This document shows, piece by piece, positions 52,429 through 62,755 of a stretch of 64,000 bases of DNA. Both the position numbers and the translations under genes were made by a program. The stretch comes from Acidobacteriota bacterium (GTDB lineage Bacteria > Acidobacteriota > Holophagae > Thermotomaculales > Thermotomaculaceae). The notes beneath the pieces are model-generated. The model worked only from the letters and a program-made list of their open reading frames with translations, had not been told where the DNA came from and ran no database searches. Numbering within the stretch: the stretch's first letter is position 1; every line of letters starts with the position of its first letter. Location: NCBI GenBank assembly GCA_013152385.1, contig JAADGL010000030.1, positions 1-64,000 of the forward strand, in the 5' to 3' direction.

Positions 52429-53662
52429 CGAAACCACTCTGCTTTACTGGATCGGGCTCATTGTAGAAGTGGTCAGTGTCGGTTTAACCGCTCTGCTCTT
52501 CCAGCTCCTCCGCCATCAGTCCGGCAGACGGCGGTATTTCCGGATCTGGGCGGACGCGTGGGTCATTCTCACCGTTTCTCTGCTGGCACTGCTCCCGTTT
52601 ATGGGCCATCGAAGCGAGGTGCTTTTCGACCGTTCCTCCCTGCCCTTCGGCCTGATTCTCAGTTACTCCACTTACCAGATCGGGAAATTGATTTTTCTCT
52701 GGCTGATTGTCGGCGGCACCTACCTCTTCGCTCACGGAGGCAGATGGCGCCGACGGCTGATTTTCGGCCTCATTGCCACCGTCCTGTACAGCATTCTGTC
52801 TCTGGCCCTTTCTGCCGGTTTTCCGGAAGTTCTGGTATGGCAGACAGCTGTGCTGGTCCCGGCCATGTTTTTCTGCGCGTACAACATGTTCCGGCTTCCT
52901 GCGGAACGGCGGACCATCGGCTCCCGGCTGACAGGAAGCGTCTTTCTGATAAAAGGCCTGATCTGGGCAGTGGAATTCCGCTATTTTCTGAATGTCGCAC
53001 TTTTCAAAGAACAAGCTTTATCCGGTGCCCTGAACTCAGTGGCACAATTCGGTTCCTTTGCGGATCAAATGCTTCAGGTCATCCTCTCCATCGGATTCGT
53101 ACTCATCCTGATGGAAGAAATCACACGGGAAAAAGACAGCGCCATCGCAGAACTTGCCATTTCCCGGGATCAGCTGGAACAGAAATCATTCACAGATGCC
53201 CTTACCGGTGCGTTAAACCGGCGGGCGTTTTTCGAAGGGGTCGGGGTTCAGGCTGCCAGAGCCACCTACGGAAGCGTCTGCCTCTTCGACCTGGACAATC
53301 TCAAAGTCACCAACGACCGGTACGGGCACAAGGCGGGGGATGAACTGATTCGTGCCTTTGTAAAAGTGATTTCGACAGCGCTTTCCTCCGAAGACCGGCT
53401 CTACCGCTGGGGAGGAGACGAGTTCCTCGCCACCTTTCCCAACTGTTCCGCGATTGAGGCGGCAGAAACCCTGAACACATGCCTGAACAGGCACAAAACC
53501 TTCACAACAGATACCGGGACAACTCTTCCCCTTGAAGCAAGCTTCGGGGTTGCCAATTATGGCGGCGGCACATCCCTTGAAGAGGCACTGGAAGAAGCGG
53601 ACCGCAAAATGTACGCTTCCAAGCGGGCCCGAAAAAAATCCTCTGTGAGACAGGAAAGGTAA
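52415..53662 (+). CDS. Membrane-anchored diguanylate cyclase (GGDEF)
   Basis: The 415 residues have about seven N-terminal membrane helices (10-235), a short coil and a GGDEF domain (~250-405). That domain has FTDALTGALNRRAF, FDLDNLKVTNDRYGH and the active loop RWGGDEF. It makes cyclic di-GMP in response to an unknown membrane signal. The usual RxxD inhibitory site, five residues before the GG, is not evident. The ATG follows GGGAGG by about ten bases. It is a single gene between divergent and converging neighbours. Confidence 0.93.
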   Translation: MKAIDETTLLYWIGLIVEVVSVGLTALLFQLLRHQSGRRRYFRIWADAWVILTVSLLALLPFMGHRSEVLFDRSSLPFGLILSYSTYQIGKLIFLWLIVGGTYLFAHGGRWRRRLIFGLIATVLYSILSLALSAGFPEVLVWQTAVLVPAMFFCAYNMFRLPAERRTIGSRLTGSVFLIKGLIWAVEFRYFLNVALFKEQALSGALNSVAQFGSFADQMLQVILSIGFVLILMEEITREKDSAIAELAISRDQLEQKSFTDALTGALNRRAFFEGVGVQAARATYGSVCLFDLDNLKVTNDRYGHKAGDELIRAFVKVISTALSSEDRLYRWGGDEFLATFPNCSAIEAAETLNTCLNRHKTFTTDTGTTLPLEASFGVANYGGGTSLEEALEEADRKMYASKRARKKSSVRQER

Positions 53663-53695
53663 AAACTCCGTTGACCCGCCTCATATCCGAAACCG

Positions 53696-55171
53696 TCAGG
53701 CGCCGCCCATGCCACTGCCGTCCAGACGGCTGGGAACATTGAGACGGGCAAGGCCGTCCAACGCGGCAACCCGATAGGCTTCCGCCCAGGTCGGATAATT
53801 GAAAACATTGTGAACAAAGTAATCTACCCTGCCGCCGAGGCTCATCACCGCCTGGCCGATATGAATCAGCTCGGCAGCCTGGTCACCGACCACATGAACG
53901 CCGAGAATCTTCCAGCTGTCCGGGGCAAAGAGCAGTTTCAGCATTCCCACGGACCCCCCCTTGATGGTTGCCTTGGAAACTTCCCTGTAACGGGCCAGCC
54001 CTTTTACGAAAGGAATTCTTTTTTTCACCAGGTCTTCCTCGGTACTTCCGATAAAAGATGCTTCCGGAATGGAGTAAATCGCAAAAGGAAACAGCTCCGG
54101 GCGATGGTCGCGAACCGCATAGCCAAGTACATTCCGCCCCGCCACCCTGCCCTGCTCCGCACTGGTGGACGCCAAAGCCGGCGGTCCGATAACATCTCCG
54201 GCAGCAAAAATATGAGAAGCTGTGGTACGGAAACCATCATCAACTCTGATAACGGAACGCTCACCCAGTTTTACCGACGCGGGAAGATCCAGGCGTTCCA
54301 CACAGGGAACCCTGCCCAGGGAAACCAGCACGGCATCAGCGGTGAGCGTTTCGCCGGTATCGGTTTCCACCATGCCCTTCCCGTTTTCCAGCCGCCGGAT
54401 AACCCGGTACCCTCTGCCGAGAACCATAGTGACCCCCATTTTCTCCATCTCACTCAACAAAAGGCGCCGGATATCGCCGTCAAGATAGGGGAGAATATGA
54501 TCGTGGCGATCCACCAGCGTAACCCGGCAGCCCAATGCCGCAAACATGGCGGCATATTCGGTGCCAATCACCCCTGCCCCGACCACAATCAGGCTTTTTG
54601 GCAATTCCCGTATGCAGCTTTTATGGGAAAAAACGAAGTTGCTGTCAAAAATCACCTGATAATCAAAATCAATGTCCTCCGGGTGGCGCGGAACCGTTCC
54701 CGGCGCCAGCACAATCTGCTTTGCCTCCACAATGGTTCTGCTTTTTTTTATGCGGTTGTGGATTTCAAGGGTGTGGGAATCCGCGAAACAGGCTTCCCCG
54801 TACAACACCTTCACTCCCGCCGCCATGAATTGGGACTCCAGCACCGCCAGTTCCCGTTTCAGGGTCAATTCCACCCGTTCGGTGAGGTCTTTCAGGCAAA
54901 TGTGCTGCCGGACCTGGTATTGGTCTCCGTAAAGGTGCTTGTGACGGTAACCGATCAAGTGAAGCACCGCTTCCCGGAGCGTTTTGCTGGGAATGGTCCC
55001 CACGTGGAGAGAAACCCCGCCTACTTTCCGGTTCCGCCGGTCAATGATAACGGTATCAAGGCCCTCCCTGCCGCATTCCATTGCCGCCCGCTGCCCCGCC
55101 GGCCCGCTGCCCACCACCGCCACGTCGCAGCGGATAATTTTTCTGTTCTGAATCAAATCGCTGTCTGACAT
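53696..55171 (-). CDS. sthA: Soluble pyridine nucleotide transhydrogenase-like flavoprotein
   Basis: The 491 residues follow the dihydrolipoamide-dehydrogenase fold: FAD motif VVGSGPAGQRAA, NAD motif VVGAGVIGTEYAAMFAAL, and the late FAD site IFAAGDVIG. The redox-active C-x4-C loop is missing. The segment reads GGVSLHVGTIPSKTLREAV, close to SthA, which has GGGCTHxGTIPSKALR. This supports transhydrogenase (balancing NADH and NADPH) rather than lipoamide dehydrogenase; here even the single Cys is lost. The ATG at 55171 follows GGGAG by six bases. Confidence 0.85.
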   Translation of the reverse strand: MSDSDLIQNRKIIRCDVAVVGSGPAGQRAAMECGREGLDTVIIDRRNRKVGGVSLHVGTIPSKTLREAVLHLIGYRHKHLYGDQYQVRQHICLKDLTERVELTLKRELAVLESQFMAAGVKVLYGEACFADSHTLEIHNRIKKSRTIVEAKQIVLAPGTVPRHPEDIDFDYQVIFDSNFVFSHKSCIRELPKSLIVVGAGVIGTEYAAMFAALGCRVTLVDRHDHILPYLDGDIRRLLLSEMEKMGVTMVLGRGYRVIRRLENGKGMVETDTGETLTADAVLVSLGRVPCVERLDLPASVKLGERSVIRVDDGFRTTASHIFAAGDVIGPPALASTSAEQGRVAGRNVLGYAVRDHRPELFPFAIYSIPEASFIGSTEEDLVKKRIPFVKGLARYREVSKATIKGGSVGMLKLLFAPDSWKILGVHVVGDQAAELIHIGQAVMSLGGRVDYFVHNVFNYPTWAEAYRVAALDGLARLNVPSRLDGSGMGGA

Positions 55172-55244
55172 CGGTTGCTCCCGTGTTTTGTTTTTCAATT
55201 TCATTGTGTCGGAAAGCGTTCTCCCGCGCAAGGGGAAAGATAAA

Positions 55245-56279
55245 TCAGAGGCGAAACCAGCGCCGGGGAACAAAGAATTCTTCAAAAAGGTTGATGGCAT
55301 AGAGGTCTGTCATACCGGAAATGTAGTCCGCCGTCACTCTGTCCCGTTTACTCTTCCGTTGAAAATAAAATGAGGGAATCTGCGCTTCCGCATTCTCCAT
55401 CAGGTATTCAAAGAGAAATTCAATGATTTTCTCGGATTTGCTGAATTCTTTTTTAACCTTTTCGTTGAAATAAATTTCTTCGTACATAAAATCTTTGTAC
55501 CGCAGAAATGCCTGCTCAATTTCCGGGCTCATCCGGATATCCGTCCCCCCGGCGGCCCGGCTGTTCCGTATCAAATCACGAACCAGCCGGTTGATACGTT
55601 CACGGGGAGAACGCCCGATAACTTTTGCCACCGGGTCCGGCACATCCTCTTCCCGGATTATTCCCGCACGGATGGCGTCGTCACAATCATGATTCAGATA
55701 CGCCACCACATCGGAGACCCGGACCACCCGCGCCTCCAGCGTGCGGATACCGAGATGCGCCCCGGAAGGGTCTCCCGAACGCCCTTTGGAATGTTTTCCG
55801 ATTCCTTCCACCACTTCTTCCGTCAGGTTGAGGCCCCTTCCCTTTCTTTCCAGAAAATTCACCACCCGGACACTTTGAACAAAATGACGGAACCCGCCGT
55901 CCACAAGCCTGTTCAGCACCGCTTCACCGGCATGGCCGAAGGGGGTATGGCCCAGGTCATGGCCCAGGGCAATGGCTTCGGTCAAGTCTTCGTTGAGACG
56001 CAGTGCCCGGGCAATGGTCCGGGCGATTTGGGAAACTTCCAGGGTGTGGGTAAGTCGTGTGCGGTAATGATCGCCCACAGGTGCCAGAAAAACCTGTGTC
56101 TTATGTTTCAGGCGGCGGAAAGATTTGCAGTGGAGAATCCGGTCCCTGTCCCGCTGAAAACAGGTGCGGATATCGCAGGGAACCTCCGGCAGATGCCGGC
56201 CCCGGCTTTCTGCCGCGAAGCAGGCATTGGGAGACAGAGTTTCCCGTTCCAGTTTTTCACTTTCTTCCCGGATATTCAT
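55245..56279 (-). CDS. dgt: dGTPase-like HD-domain phosphohydrolase
   Basis: The 344 residues match the short dGTPase-like family: FRRLKHKTQVFLAPVGDHYRTRLTHTLEV, the HD motif LGHDLGHTPFGHAGE (about 105-119), and the later Asp in VVRVSDVVAYLNHD. It splits dNTPs into nucleoside and triphosphate; preference for dGTP is not certain in this group. It overlaps the symporter gene by four bases (ATGA). Confidence 0.93.
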   Translation of the reverse strand: MNIREESEKLERETLSPNACFAAESRGRHLPEVPCDIRTCFQRDRDRILHCKSFRRLKHKTQVFLAPVGDHYRTRLTHTLEVSQIARTIARALRLNEDLTEAIALGHDLGHTPFGHAGEAVLNRLVDGGFRHFVQSVRVVNFLERKGRGLNLTEEVVEGIGKHSKGRSGDPSGAHLGIRTLEARVVRVSDVVAYLNHDCDDAIRAGIIREEDVPDPVAKVIGRSPRERINRLVRDLIRNSRAAGGTDIRMSPEIEQAFLRYKDFMYEEIYFNEKVKKEFSKSEKIIEFLFEYLMENAEAQIPSFYFQRKSKRDRVTADYISGMTDLYAINLFEEFFVPRRWFRL

Positions 56280-57709
56280 GCCTCTCGCCCTCCGGTCATT
56301 ACCGATACCAGCAATCCGACTGCAAGTGACAGGAAAAATGCGGGAATCAACTCGTAAACTGCCTTATCCAGCAGCGGAATATTGTTCCAGACCACCACAA
56401 CCAGCGGCCCGGTAATGAGGTTTGCCAGCGCACCCCACCTGTTAAAACGCCTGAAGTAAATCATAGACAGAATCATCGGGGAAAACGCCGCCCCCAGCGC
56501 ACCCCACGCATAGAGAACAAAGGTATAAATGACCTTGACATTGAGAAGTGCAACAAGAATCGCCACAACCGTCATCGTAAGAATCACAAGACGCGTTGCC
56601 AGTACAAGATAACGGCCCTCAACCTTCCGCTTTGTCAATTTCAGCCACAAGTCGTTGACCAGCGAGGTGGCGGCATACATCAGCTGTGAATCCGCCGTGG
56701 ACATGATGGCGGCGGTAATTGCAGCCAGAACCACCCCTGCCAGCACCGGCGGCAGATGTTCGGCGGCAAACCTCGGCAGAATGTGTTCCGCATCTTTCAA
56801 AGCGGGATACAGCGCCCGTCCCGCAATCCCCAGCGTCACCGACCCGGCAAGTACCAGCACCCCCCACAGGGTGGCAATCATACCGGAACGGCGGCCCTCT
56901 TCTTCGTTTTTCACCGTGATATAGCGAACCACCACATGGGGCATGCCCTGATAACCGAGTCCGATTCCCAGCTGGCCCACAATAAACCCGGCACTCCCCC
57001 AGACAGACAGGCCCCGCAGAGACCAGAACCCTTCCAGCCCGGCACTTTTCAGCACCTCGTGGATATGCAGCGGCCCCCCGGCATCCACCACGGCGAGAAT
57101 GGGCAGAGACACCATAATAACCGCCATTAAAATCCCCTGTAAAGCATCGGTCCAGCACACCGCCGCATAGCCCCCCATCAGCACATAAACTCCAATGATA
57201 ATACTGCCCAGCAGCACTCCCTGGCGATAATCCATCAGCCCCATACCGTGAAGGGTTTTACCTGCACCCACAAACTGGGACACCACGTAAACCCCCATAA
57301 AAAACACAATAACAATACTTCCGATGATGCGGAGCATCTTTTTCCGGTCATTCAGTTCATCCTCCACCATATCCGCCAGTGTCAGAGAACCGTGGGCACC
57401 GGAAATCCGGCGCACCGGAACAATAACGAAAAACCAGTTCACCGCGTAACCCGCCACACAGCCGATAACGGCCCAATAGGCAGCCAGCCCTTTCGTGTAT
57501 CCCAGCCCGGAAAGCCCCAGCATCACCCAGGCGCTTTCGGAGCTTGCCGCGGCACTTAACGCCGTGACAATGGAACCCAGCGATTTTCCCGCTGAAACAA
57601 AATCATCGTAGCTTTTCGAAAACTTCCGTTCTCCGAGAAATCCAATTATAATCAGTGCCACAAGATAAAGCCCGAAAGTTATCATCAGCGCCGTTTCATG
57701 TGCCGCCAT
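56276..57709 (-). CDS. Sodium:solute symporter (PutP-like)
   Basis: The 477 residues have about 13 membrane segments and SSS-family motifs. The sodium-site region is ALSAAASSESAWVMLGLSGLGY, and later GQLGIGLGYQGMPHVVVRY and ITAAIMSTADSQLMYAATSL follow. The last is a family signature. The pattern is closest to proline/sodium symporters, but substrate is not settled by sequence. It is encoded directly upstream of the dGTPase-like gene in one operon. Confidence 0.92.
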   Translation of the reverse strand: MAAHETALMITFGLYLVALIIIGFLGERKFSKSYDDFVSAGKSLGSIVTALSAAASSESAWVMLGLSGLGYTKGLAAYWAVIGCVAGYAVNWFFVIVPVRRISGAHGSLTLADMVEDELNDRKKMLRIIGSIVIVFFMGVYVVSQFVGAGKTLHGMGLMDYRQGVLLGSIIIGVYVLMGGYAAVCWTDALQGILMAVIMVSLPILAVVDAGGPLHIHEVLKSAGLEGFWSLRGLSVWGSAGFIVGQLGIGLGYQGMPHVVVRYITVKNEEEGRRSGMIATLWGVLVLAGSVTLGIAGRALYPALKDAEHILPRFAAEHLPPVLAGVVLAAITAAIMSTADSQLMYAATSLVNDLWLKLTKRKVEGRYLVLATRLVILTMTVVAILVALLNVKVIYTFVLYAWGALGAAFSPMILSMIYFRRFNRWGALANLITGPLVVVVWNNIPLLDKAVYELIPAFFLSLAVGLLVSVMTGGREA

Positions 57710-57807
57710 TCATTTCCTCCCGTAACCCGATTCTGTATTGATTCAGTTATACCAGAAACAGCCGCAAACCGCCACAGTTGGAATATCCGGAAATACCGCG
57801 GCAGAAA

Positions 57808-59331
57808 TCAGGGCGTTTGGTTCTTCTCTCTACTGAGGAGAACCAGCTTATCCGGTTGATACGGTTCCCCTTTCCAGCCGATAGTGCCGTTGAATGATTT
57901 CAGGATACGGTAATCGGTTCTTTTCAAAATTTCTTCCAAAAGCCCCCGGGATTCCCGGTCAAAAACACCCACAAGGACATAGGAAGGGGATATCGTATTC
58001 AGTTTATCAATTTCTTTTTCGGATTTTCCGGATTCGGTCATTTCAAGAGCCAGTGGATTTTTAACACTCCAGAACCAGAAAGCACCATCTCCCGGTGTCG
58101 GATTATTGATAAAAATATTCCGGTCAAAATAGGGTTGTACCCCCACTGTGTTGTAGCCGATCATGTACAGGTCGCCCTGGTCCAGTCCCGCTTTTTTCAA
58201 AGCCGCCGCACAGCTTTTTGAACCGGAAAAAGAATTCTCCAAATCATAACGGACAGCATCCGCTCCCCAAATCATGTGAACCGACAAAATGCATCCGAAT
58301 ACCGCAAGAAAAACAACCCGGAACCGGCGCAATAACTTACTGGCGGCAAAACTCTCTTCTTCCCCGGCCGGATAACTGACCCAGAGTACAAAAATCAAAA
58401 GTAAAAATAAAAGCCCCCCGTGCCAGATCTTGTACACCCGGGAAAACAGCATCAAAAGACCGACAAAAGGGAAAAAGAACAGCAATACGGCTTTTCGGAA
58501 AATCAGCCATAGAAAAATCAGCAGTAAAAAAACCAAAGAAAATCCCCAAACCCCCGTGATCGAATAATTGACAATTTGAAAAAGATTCTTCTCCGGAGGC
58601 CCAATCATATAAATCAACCCGGCCGGAAATGAAAGCTGTACAAACAGCAAAAGCCCATTCAATGCCACAACCAATAAAAACCAGCGGGAAAAACGCCGAT
58701 GCCGGACACCCCCTCCCTCCGGCCACCAGGCTGCATTAATAAACTCAGCCAAAGCGAACCCGGCAGCCATAACAGCACCGTGAAGGCTTACGTGCATCAA
58801 CAGCGTAATCAGCAGGAGAAAGAGAATCGGGCGGTTCATTCTGTTCCGGTACAAAACGGCAAGAGCGGACAAAAGAAAGGGAATCAGAACATAATTCCGG
58901 GCAATAACCGCGTACTGAAAAACAAAAAAATAACCAAAAGGAATCATCCAATTGATAAAGGGAGGGAAGGGAGCGTAGCGCAGCACCAGCCAGACAGTGG
59001 CAACCGCAACCGTTACCGGAATCAGGGCAAAGAAACGGTAGGGCAGGCCCATGTGAACCGGCAGCCACAACAGCAGATACCATAAAGACGGATGCCCCTC
59101 ATACCGGAGATAATGCGCCAGCAAGTCCCACAGGCTCAAATCTCTTACCAGAAGCCACGCCTGAGCTTCGTCAAACCACGGTTCATGAAACCGGGCCGCA
59201 TATAAAACAAGAATGGCATACAGGAAGGTTCCGGTTATCGCAGCAAAAATCCGGCGTTGCTCCTTTTTTGTCAAGGGTGCCTTCCGCAAAAACGGCACCA
59301 TTGGCACAGAATTATTCCCGGTCAATTTCAT
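57808..59331 (-). CDS. Membrane glycosyltransferase-like protein (GT39/GT-C fold)
   Basis: The 507-residue protein has about ten membrane helices. The first periplasmic loop holds FHEPWFDEAQAWLLVRD (49-65), whose DE pair is the GT-C signature acid position, and then YEGHPSLWYLLLW. The C-terminal ~110 residues are soluble. Such enzymes move sugars from lipid carriers to glycans or proteins in the periplasm. It belongs to the run of surface-glycan genes up to 63 kb. Acceptor and sugar unknown. Confidence 0.8.
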   Translation of the reverse strand: MKLTGNNSVPMVPFLRKAPLTKKEQRRIFAAITGTFLYAILVLYAARFHEPWFDEAQAWLLVRDLSLWDLLAHYLRYEGHPSLWYLLLWLPVHMGLPYRFFALIPVTVAVATVWLVLRYAPFPPFINWMIPFGYFFVFQYAVIARNYVLIPFLLSALAVLYRNRMNRPILFLLLITLLMHVSLHGAVMAAGFALAEFINAAWWPEGGGVRHRRFSRWFLLVVALNGLLLFVQLSFPAGLIYMIGPPEKNLFQIVNYSITGVWGFSLVFLLLIFLWLIFRKAVLLFFFPFVGLLMLFSRVYKIWHGGLLFLLLIFVLWVSYPAGEEESFAASKLLRRFRVVFLAVFGCILSVHMIWGADAVRYDLENSFSGSKSCAAALKKAGLDQGDLYMIGYNTVGVQPYFDRNIFINNPTPGDGAFWFWSVKNPLALEMTESGKSEKEIDKLNTISPSYVLVGVFDRESRGLLEEILKRTDYRILKSFNGTIGWKGEPYQPDKLVLLSREKNQTP

Positions 59332-59371
59332 ATATCTATTGTATCAGATTCCAACATGGCCATGCCGGTCT

Positions 59372-61054
59372 TTACGGTTTACGGCTATGGCCTGTATAGC
59401 CCTTTAAGCGGCAGAAACGGGCAGTGGACCAAACCAGCCTTTCGGGGTGAAGACAGGGGAGCCTCTTCTGACTGCTCACTTCGCGGAAAGGGATATGGTA
59501 ATCGTGTAAACGATTGCGAATTGACTTGAGCAAACCCGGAGACATGATAATGGGAACATTCTCCAGTGAATGAAGCTGCTGTTTGAGCTTCCGGTTCACA
59601 GCGGCATATTGTGTTGTGTATGACCAGGTAATTCCCGCAATATTGCCCAGCAACAGCAATACGACAGCAAAACCGAATCCCTTTGCAATCTTTTTTTTCA
59701 GAGAAAAAAGATACCCCGCCAGAATCAGCGGAAAGAGCCAGAGCTGTGGCGCCAACCGTGCCCACCACCCATCCGGATTGATAATGACGGAAAGAATCAG
59801 GCCTGCAAGAAACAGCATTAGTTCCGGCCGTTCTTTCCGGTAAAGCAGCATCATCCCGAAAAATGAAAGAAGTGACAAAATAAGAATGCCGCCGAAAAGA
59901 GGGCCGAAACCACCGATCCGAAGGGAAGATTGAACAAACCAACGAAACTCGGTTTCAGTGAAGGTAAAGGGATTTTTGGAATGAGTAAACTGAAACAAAA
60001 GGCCCTGGGAATTCTCACTCCTGGAAAAAAGGGAAAGGTATAGTTTCGAAAACCGGTTTTTATTGATAAAATTTACCGGTCGCTGTAAACGCAAAACATC
60101 AATTTTGTGGGGCCCGAGAATCGGATAGAACGGATTGCCGTAACAGGCGGTATTGGTTACATAGGGGTTAAAGCCCACAAGAAAAACAGCAATCAACCCG
60201 GCATACACTGTTATGCGAATCCGCTTCCATGTGAAACGGCTGCGATAAAAAAACCATGCGCCGAGAAAAAGAAAAAACACCACCAGCCCGATATATGCCA
60301 CCCCATTAAACTTTACGTTAAAACCAAGGACAATTGCCGCGGAAAAACCCGCATCAATAAGGTAATTTTCTTCTATAAAAAATAATAAGCCGAGACTGAT
60401 CGCAATCACAATCAGTGCGGCCAGCTGCCCGTCCACAAGAAAGCTGAACATCTGGCACACCGACACCGGATTCAATGCGGCAAGGAGGGCGAAAAGAACC
60501 GAATAGCGCCCGAACCCCCGCAAGCGCAGCAACAGTACCAGTGACAACAGAAAAGCCGACATCATCAACAGCAGATTAAACATCTTCCCGGTTTCAATAT
60601 TCCCGGTGAGCCGAAACACGGATGCCGCGCAGACCCAGGGGCCTTTGCTGTAATAATTCGCATATTTCAGCAGACGGTTTTCGCCGGTTTTGACATAAGT
60701 GGTCACCGGGTCCCAGCCGTTCGCCAATTTCAGAATCGCGCTCTGGTGATATCCCTGCCCGTCCCATGTCACATCCAGAAAATGAACCGCCAGTCCGTAA
60801 CTGACTGTCAGCATCAGTACAATTCCGAAAAGAGCCGCAGCCATCTCCGGCAGACGTCCGAAATTCCGGCCAAACAAAAAAAGCAGAAACAGAGAAACCA
60901 CAATTGAAACCGGAACATATGCACCGGAAACAGGAAACCCGAAGAAAAAACCCAGTGATGCCAGAACCTCAATACTTCCCATTAAAAACACAGGGAACAG
61001 TCCGCAAAACAGCAGAATGGCACTTATTTTCGCTTTTCCTTCCCTCTGCTTCAT
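59372..61054 (-). CDS. Polytopic membrane protein, glycosyltransferase-like
   Basis: The 560 residues contain at least 11 membrane helices. A periplasmic loop after helix 3 has HFLDVTWDGQGYHQSAILKL, with an aspartate (TWDGQ) in the place of the GT-C acidic motif. It is a distant relative of the neighbouring GT39-like protein in topology, but I do not recognise a family. The ATG at 61054 follows AAAGGTG; the open frame extends 22 codons upstream. It lies 41 bases before the GT39-like gene and is probably co-transcribed. Confidence 0.75.
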   Translation of the reverse strand: MKQREGKAKISAILLFCGLFPVFLMGSIEVLASLGFFFGFPVSGAYVPVSIVVSLFLLFLFGRNFGRLPEMAAALFGIVLMLTVSYGLAVHFLDVTWDGQGYHQSAILKLANGWDPVTTYVKTGENRLLKYANYYSKGPWVCAASVFRLTGNIETGKMFNLLLMMSAFLLSLVLLLRLRGFGRYSVLFALLAALNPVSVCQMFSFLVDGQLAALIVIAISLGLLFFIEENYLIDAGFSAAIVLGFNVKFNGVAYIGLVVFFLFLGAWFFYRSRFTWKRIRITVYAGLIAVFLVGFNPYVTNTACYGNPFYPILGPHKIDVLRLQRPVNFINKNRFSKLYLSLFSRSENSQGLLFQFTHSKNPFTFTETEFRWFVQSSLRIGGFGPLFGGILILSLLSFFGMMLLYRKERPELMLFLAGLILSVIINPDGWWARLAPQLWLFPLILAGYLFSLKKKIAKGFGFAVVLLLLGNIAGITWSYTTQYAAVNRKLKQQLHSLENVPIIMSPGLLKSIRNRLHDYHIPFREVSSQKRLPCLHPERLVWSTARFCRLKGYTGHSRKP

Positions 61055-61164
61055 TTTCACCTTTCCCTCTTTCGGATTTTTAAATTCACCCGGCGGAATC
61101 AATCCGTTCAACCCGCGCACAAAACAGCCGAACCCCAGCCGGGTATTCCCACCAATGCTTCAGG

Positions 61165-62403
61165 CTACCGTGCCGATTCATGGTAATCCTCTTCGGCATT
61201 TACCGCCCACAGTGCAGACTTATCCGATGTCCCTGAAACAACCGCATCCACCGCAGCCATGGCACTCAGCATGGAATGATCCTGATTGTTGTAACGGTGC
61301 ATCCCGTTGCGTCCGATGAGAAACAAATTCTCAAACGGATCCAGAAATTCCCGAATCCGGCCAAACTCCCCATAGGTGCCGAAATACGCAGGATACGCTT
61401 TAGGCATCCGTACCACCACCCCGTCCACAAAAGCATCTTCCGCCGCCATGCCGATTTTTGCCAGTTCAAAGCGTCCCAGGCGAATCAACTCATCATCTGT
61501 CATCCGCCACAAGGCGTCCCTTTCATTGCAGAAATATTCCAGGCCCAGCCAGACATATTCCGGATTCCGCACCATAAACGGACTCCAGTTGTTAAAAATC
61601 TGCACCCGGCCCAGTGACACATCCGGTTCCTGAATATATATCCAGTTATCGGAAATCAGCCGGCCCTTCCGACCCGACACACTCATCTCTTTCAGCAGCA
61701 ATCCCACTGTAATAAAATCCCGGTACATCAAGCCTTCACTAACCGAAATAACCGGCTTTGGGACAGATGCCCCCATTGCCCGGATTAGATCCTTCACCGG
61801 CATGGTTGAAAAGACAAAATCCGCCTTAATCTGCCGCACAGCTCCGGAAAAGGGGTTCACCGCCGCCACTTCCCGGATATGCTTCCCTTCTGTCAACAGA
61901 CGGCTGACCCGGTAACCGGTCTGAATCTCCCCGCCCATTTCCCTGATTTTCTCCGCCACCGTTTCCCACATCTGGCCCGGCCCCAGCTTCGGATAAAGAA
62001 ACTGTTCAATCAGCGAGGTTTCCGTTCCTTTCTGGGAAATATTCCTTCCAAACTGAAACAGCCTTTTCACGGTATGCAGCAGTGCTTTCCCGACTGACAA
62101 CCCTTTAATCCGCTGAGCGCCCCATTCTGCACTGATCTCCCGGCAGGGCACGCCCCACACCTTTTCCGTGTAGGAATGGAAGAACGTTTCGTACAGTTCT
62201 TTTCCGAACCGGTTGATAAAAAACTCTTCCAGATTGCTTTCGGGAGAAAGGGGAGACAGCACACTCTTCATATAGCTGCATCCGATTTTTGCCATCCGGA
62301 AAATCCCGAGGTTCCGGACAGTACGAAAATTCAAACGAACCGGGTAATCAAAGAATTTCCGCCTGAAATAAATCCTCGATTTTCGTTTTCTCAACAGCAT
62401 CAC
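61165..62403 (-). pseudogene. FAD oxidoreductase (UDP-galactopyranose-mutase-like), 3' part after frameshift
   Basis: This frame encodes the C-terminal ~410 residues of an NAD(P)/FAD-dependent oxidoreductase of the UGM/protoporphyrinogen-oxidase type. It includes [60 protein letters not shown] and the terminal [19 protein letters not shown]. It lacks the FAD-binding start, which lies in another frame at 62348-62755. The sequence just before it runs into TAA at about 62425 in this frame. One extra base upstream would explain the break. Translation could only restart inside, at a codon near 62400. Confidence 0.75.
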
Positions 62404-62755
62404 GGCATCTTCGGCATAAAGTTAGGGTAGAATTGGGAGAAGAAACGGAATCGCTTTCTTCGGCAATGAATGGATTTTGTCTATCCTGATAGTCAGTGGG
62501 AAAAGAACCGGAAACAGCAGGCTCCAGGGGCAGAATATTCAGCCACCAGTCCATTACCCGGTCGGATTTTGAAAAAAAACGGTGGCCGCCGATATCAATT
62601 CTGTTTCCCTTGAAATTAATCGTTGCCGAAATCCCGCCGATTTCATCGTTCAATTCAATGACAAGGGGATGAATATCCGTCCGTTTCAACAACTCATATG
62701 CCGCGGTTAACCCCGCCGGCCCCGCCCCGATGATGACCGCCTGCTTTTTTTTCAT
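62348..62755 (-). pseudogene. FAD oxidoreductase (UDP-galactopyranose-mutase-like), 5' part before frameshift
   Basis: The 135-codon frame from ATG 62755 begins [20 protein letters not shown], a clear FAD-binding motif. [20 protein letters not shown] and [17 protein letters not shown] follow, typical of the same family. After about residue 110 the frame departs from the family. The next frame continues it with [16 protein letters not shown], so the gene is split by a one-base shift between about 62405 and 62480. No slippery heptamer is evident. A sequencing error, a recent mutation or phase change are all possible. It overlaps the GtrA-like gene by four bases, so it was part of a working operon. 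Confidence 0.75.

Noticed and set aside
62400-62480. Programmed ribosomal frameshift in the FAD oxidoreductase
   Set aside because: No slippery heptamer or nearby strong pseudoknot is seen and the family is normally encoded in one frame, so a mutation or error is more likely.
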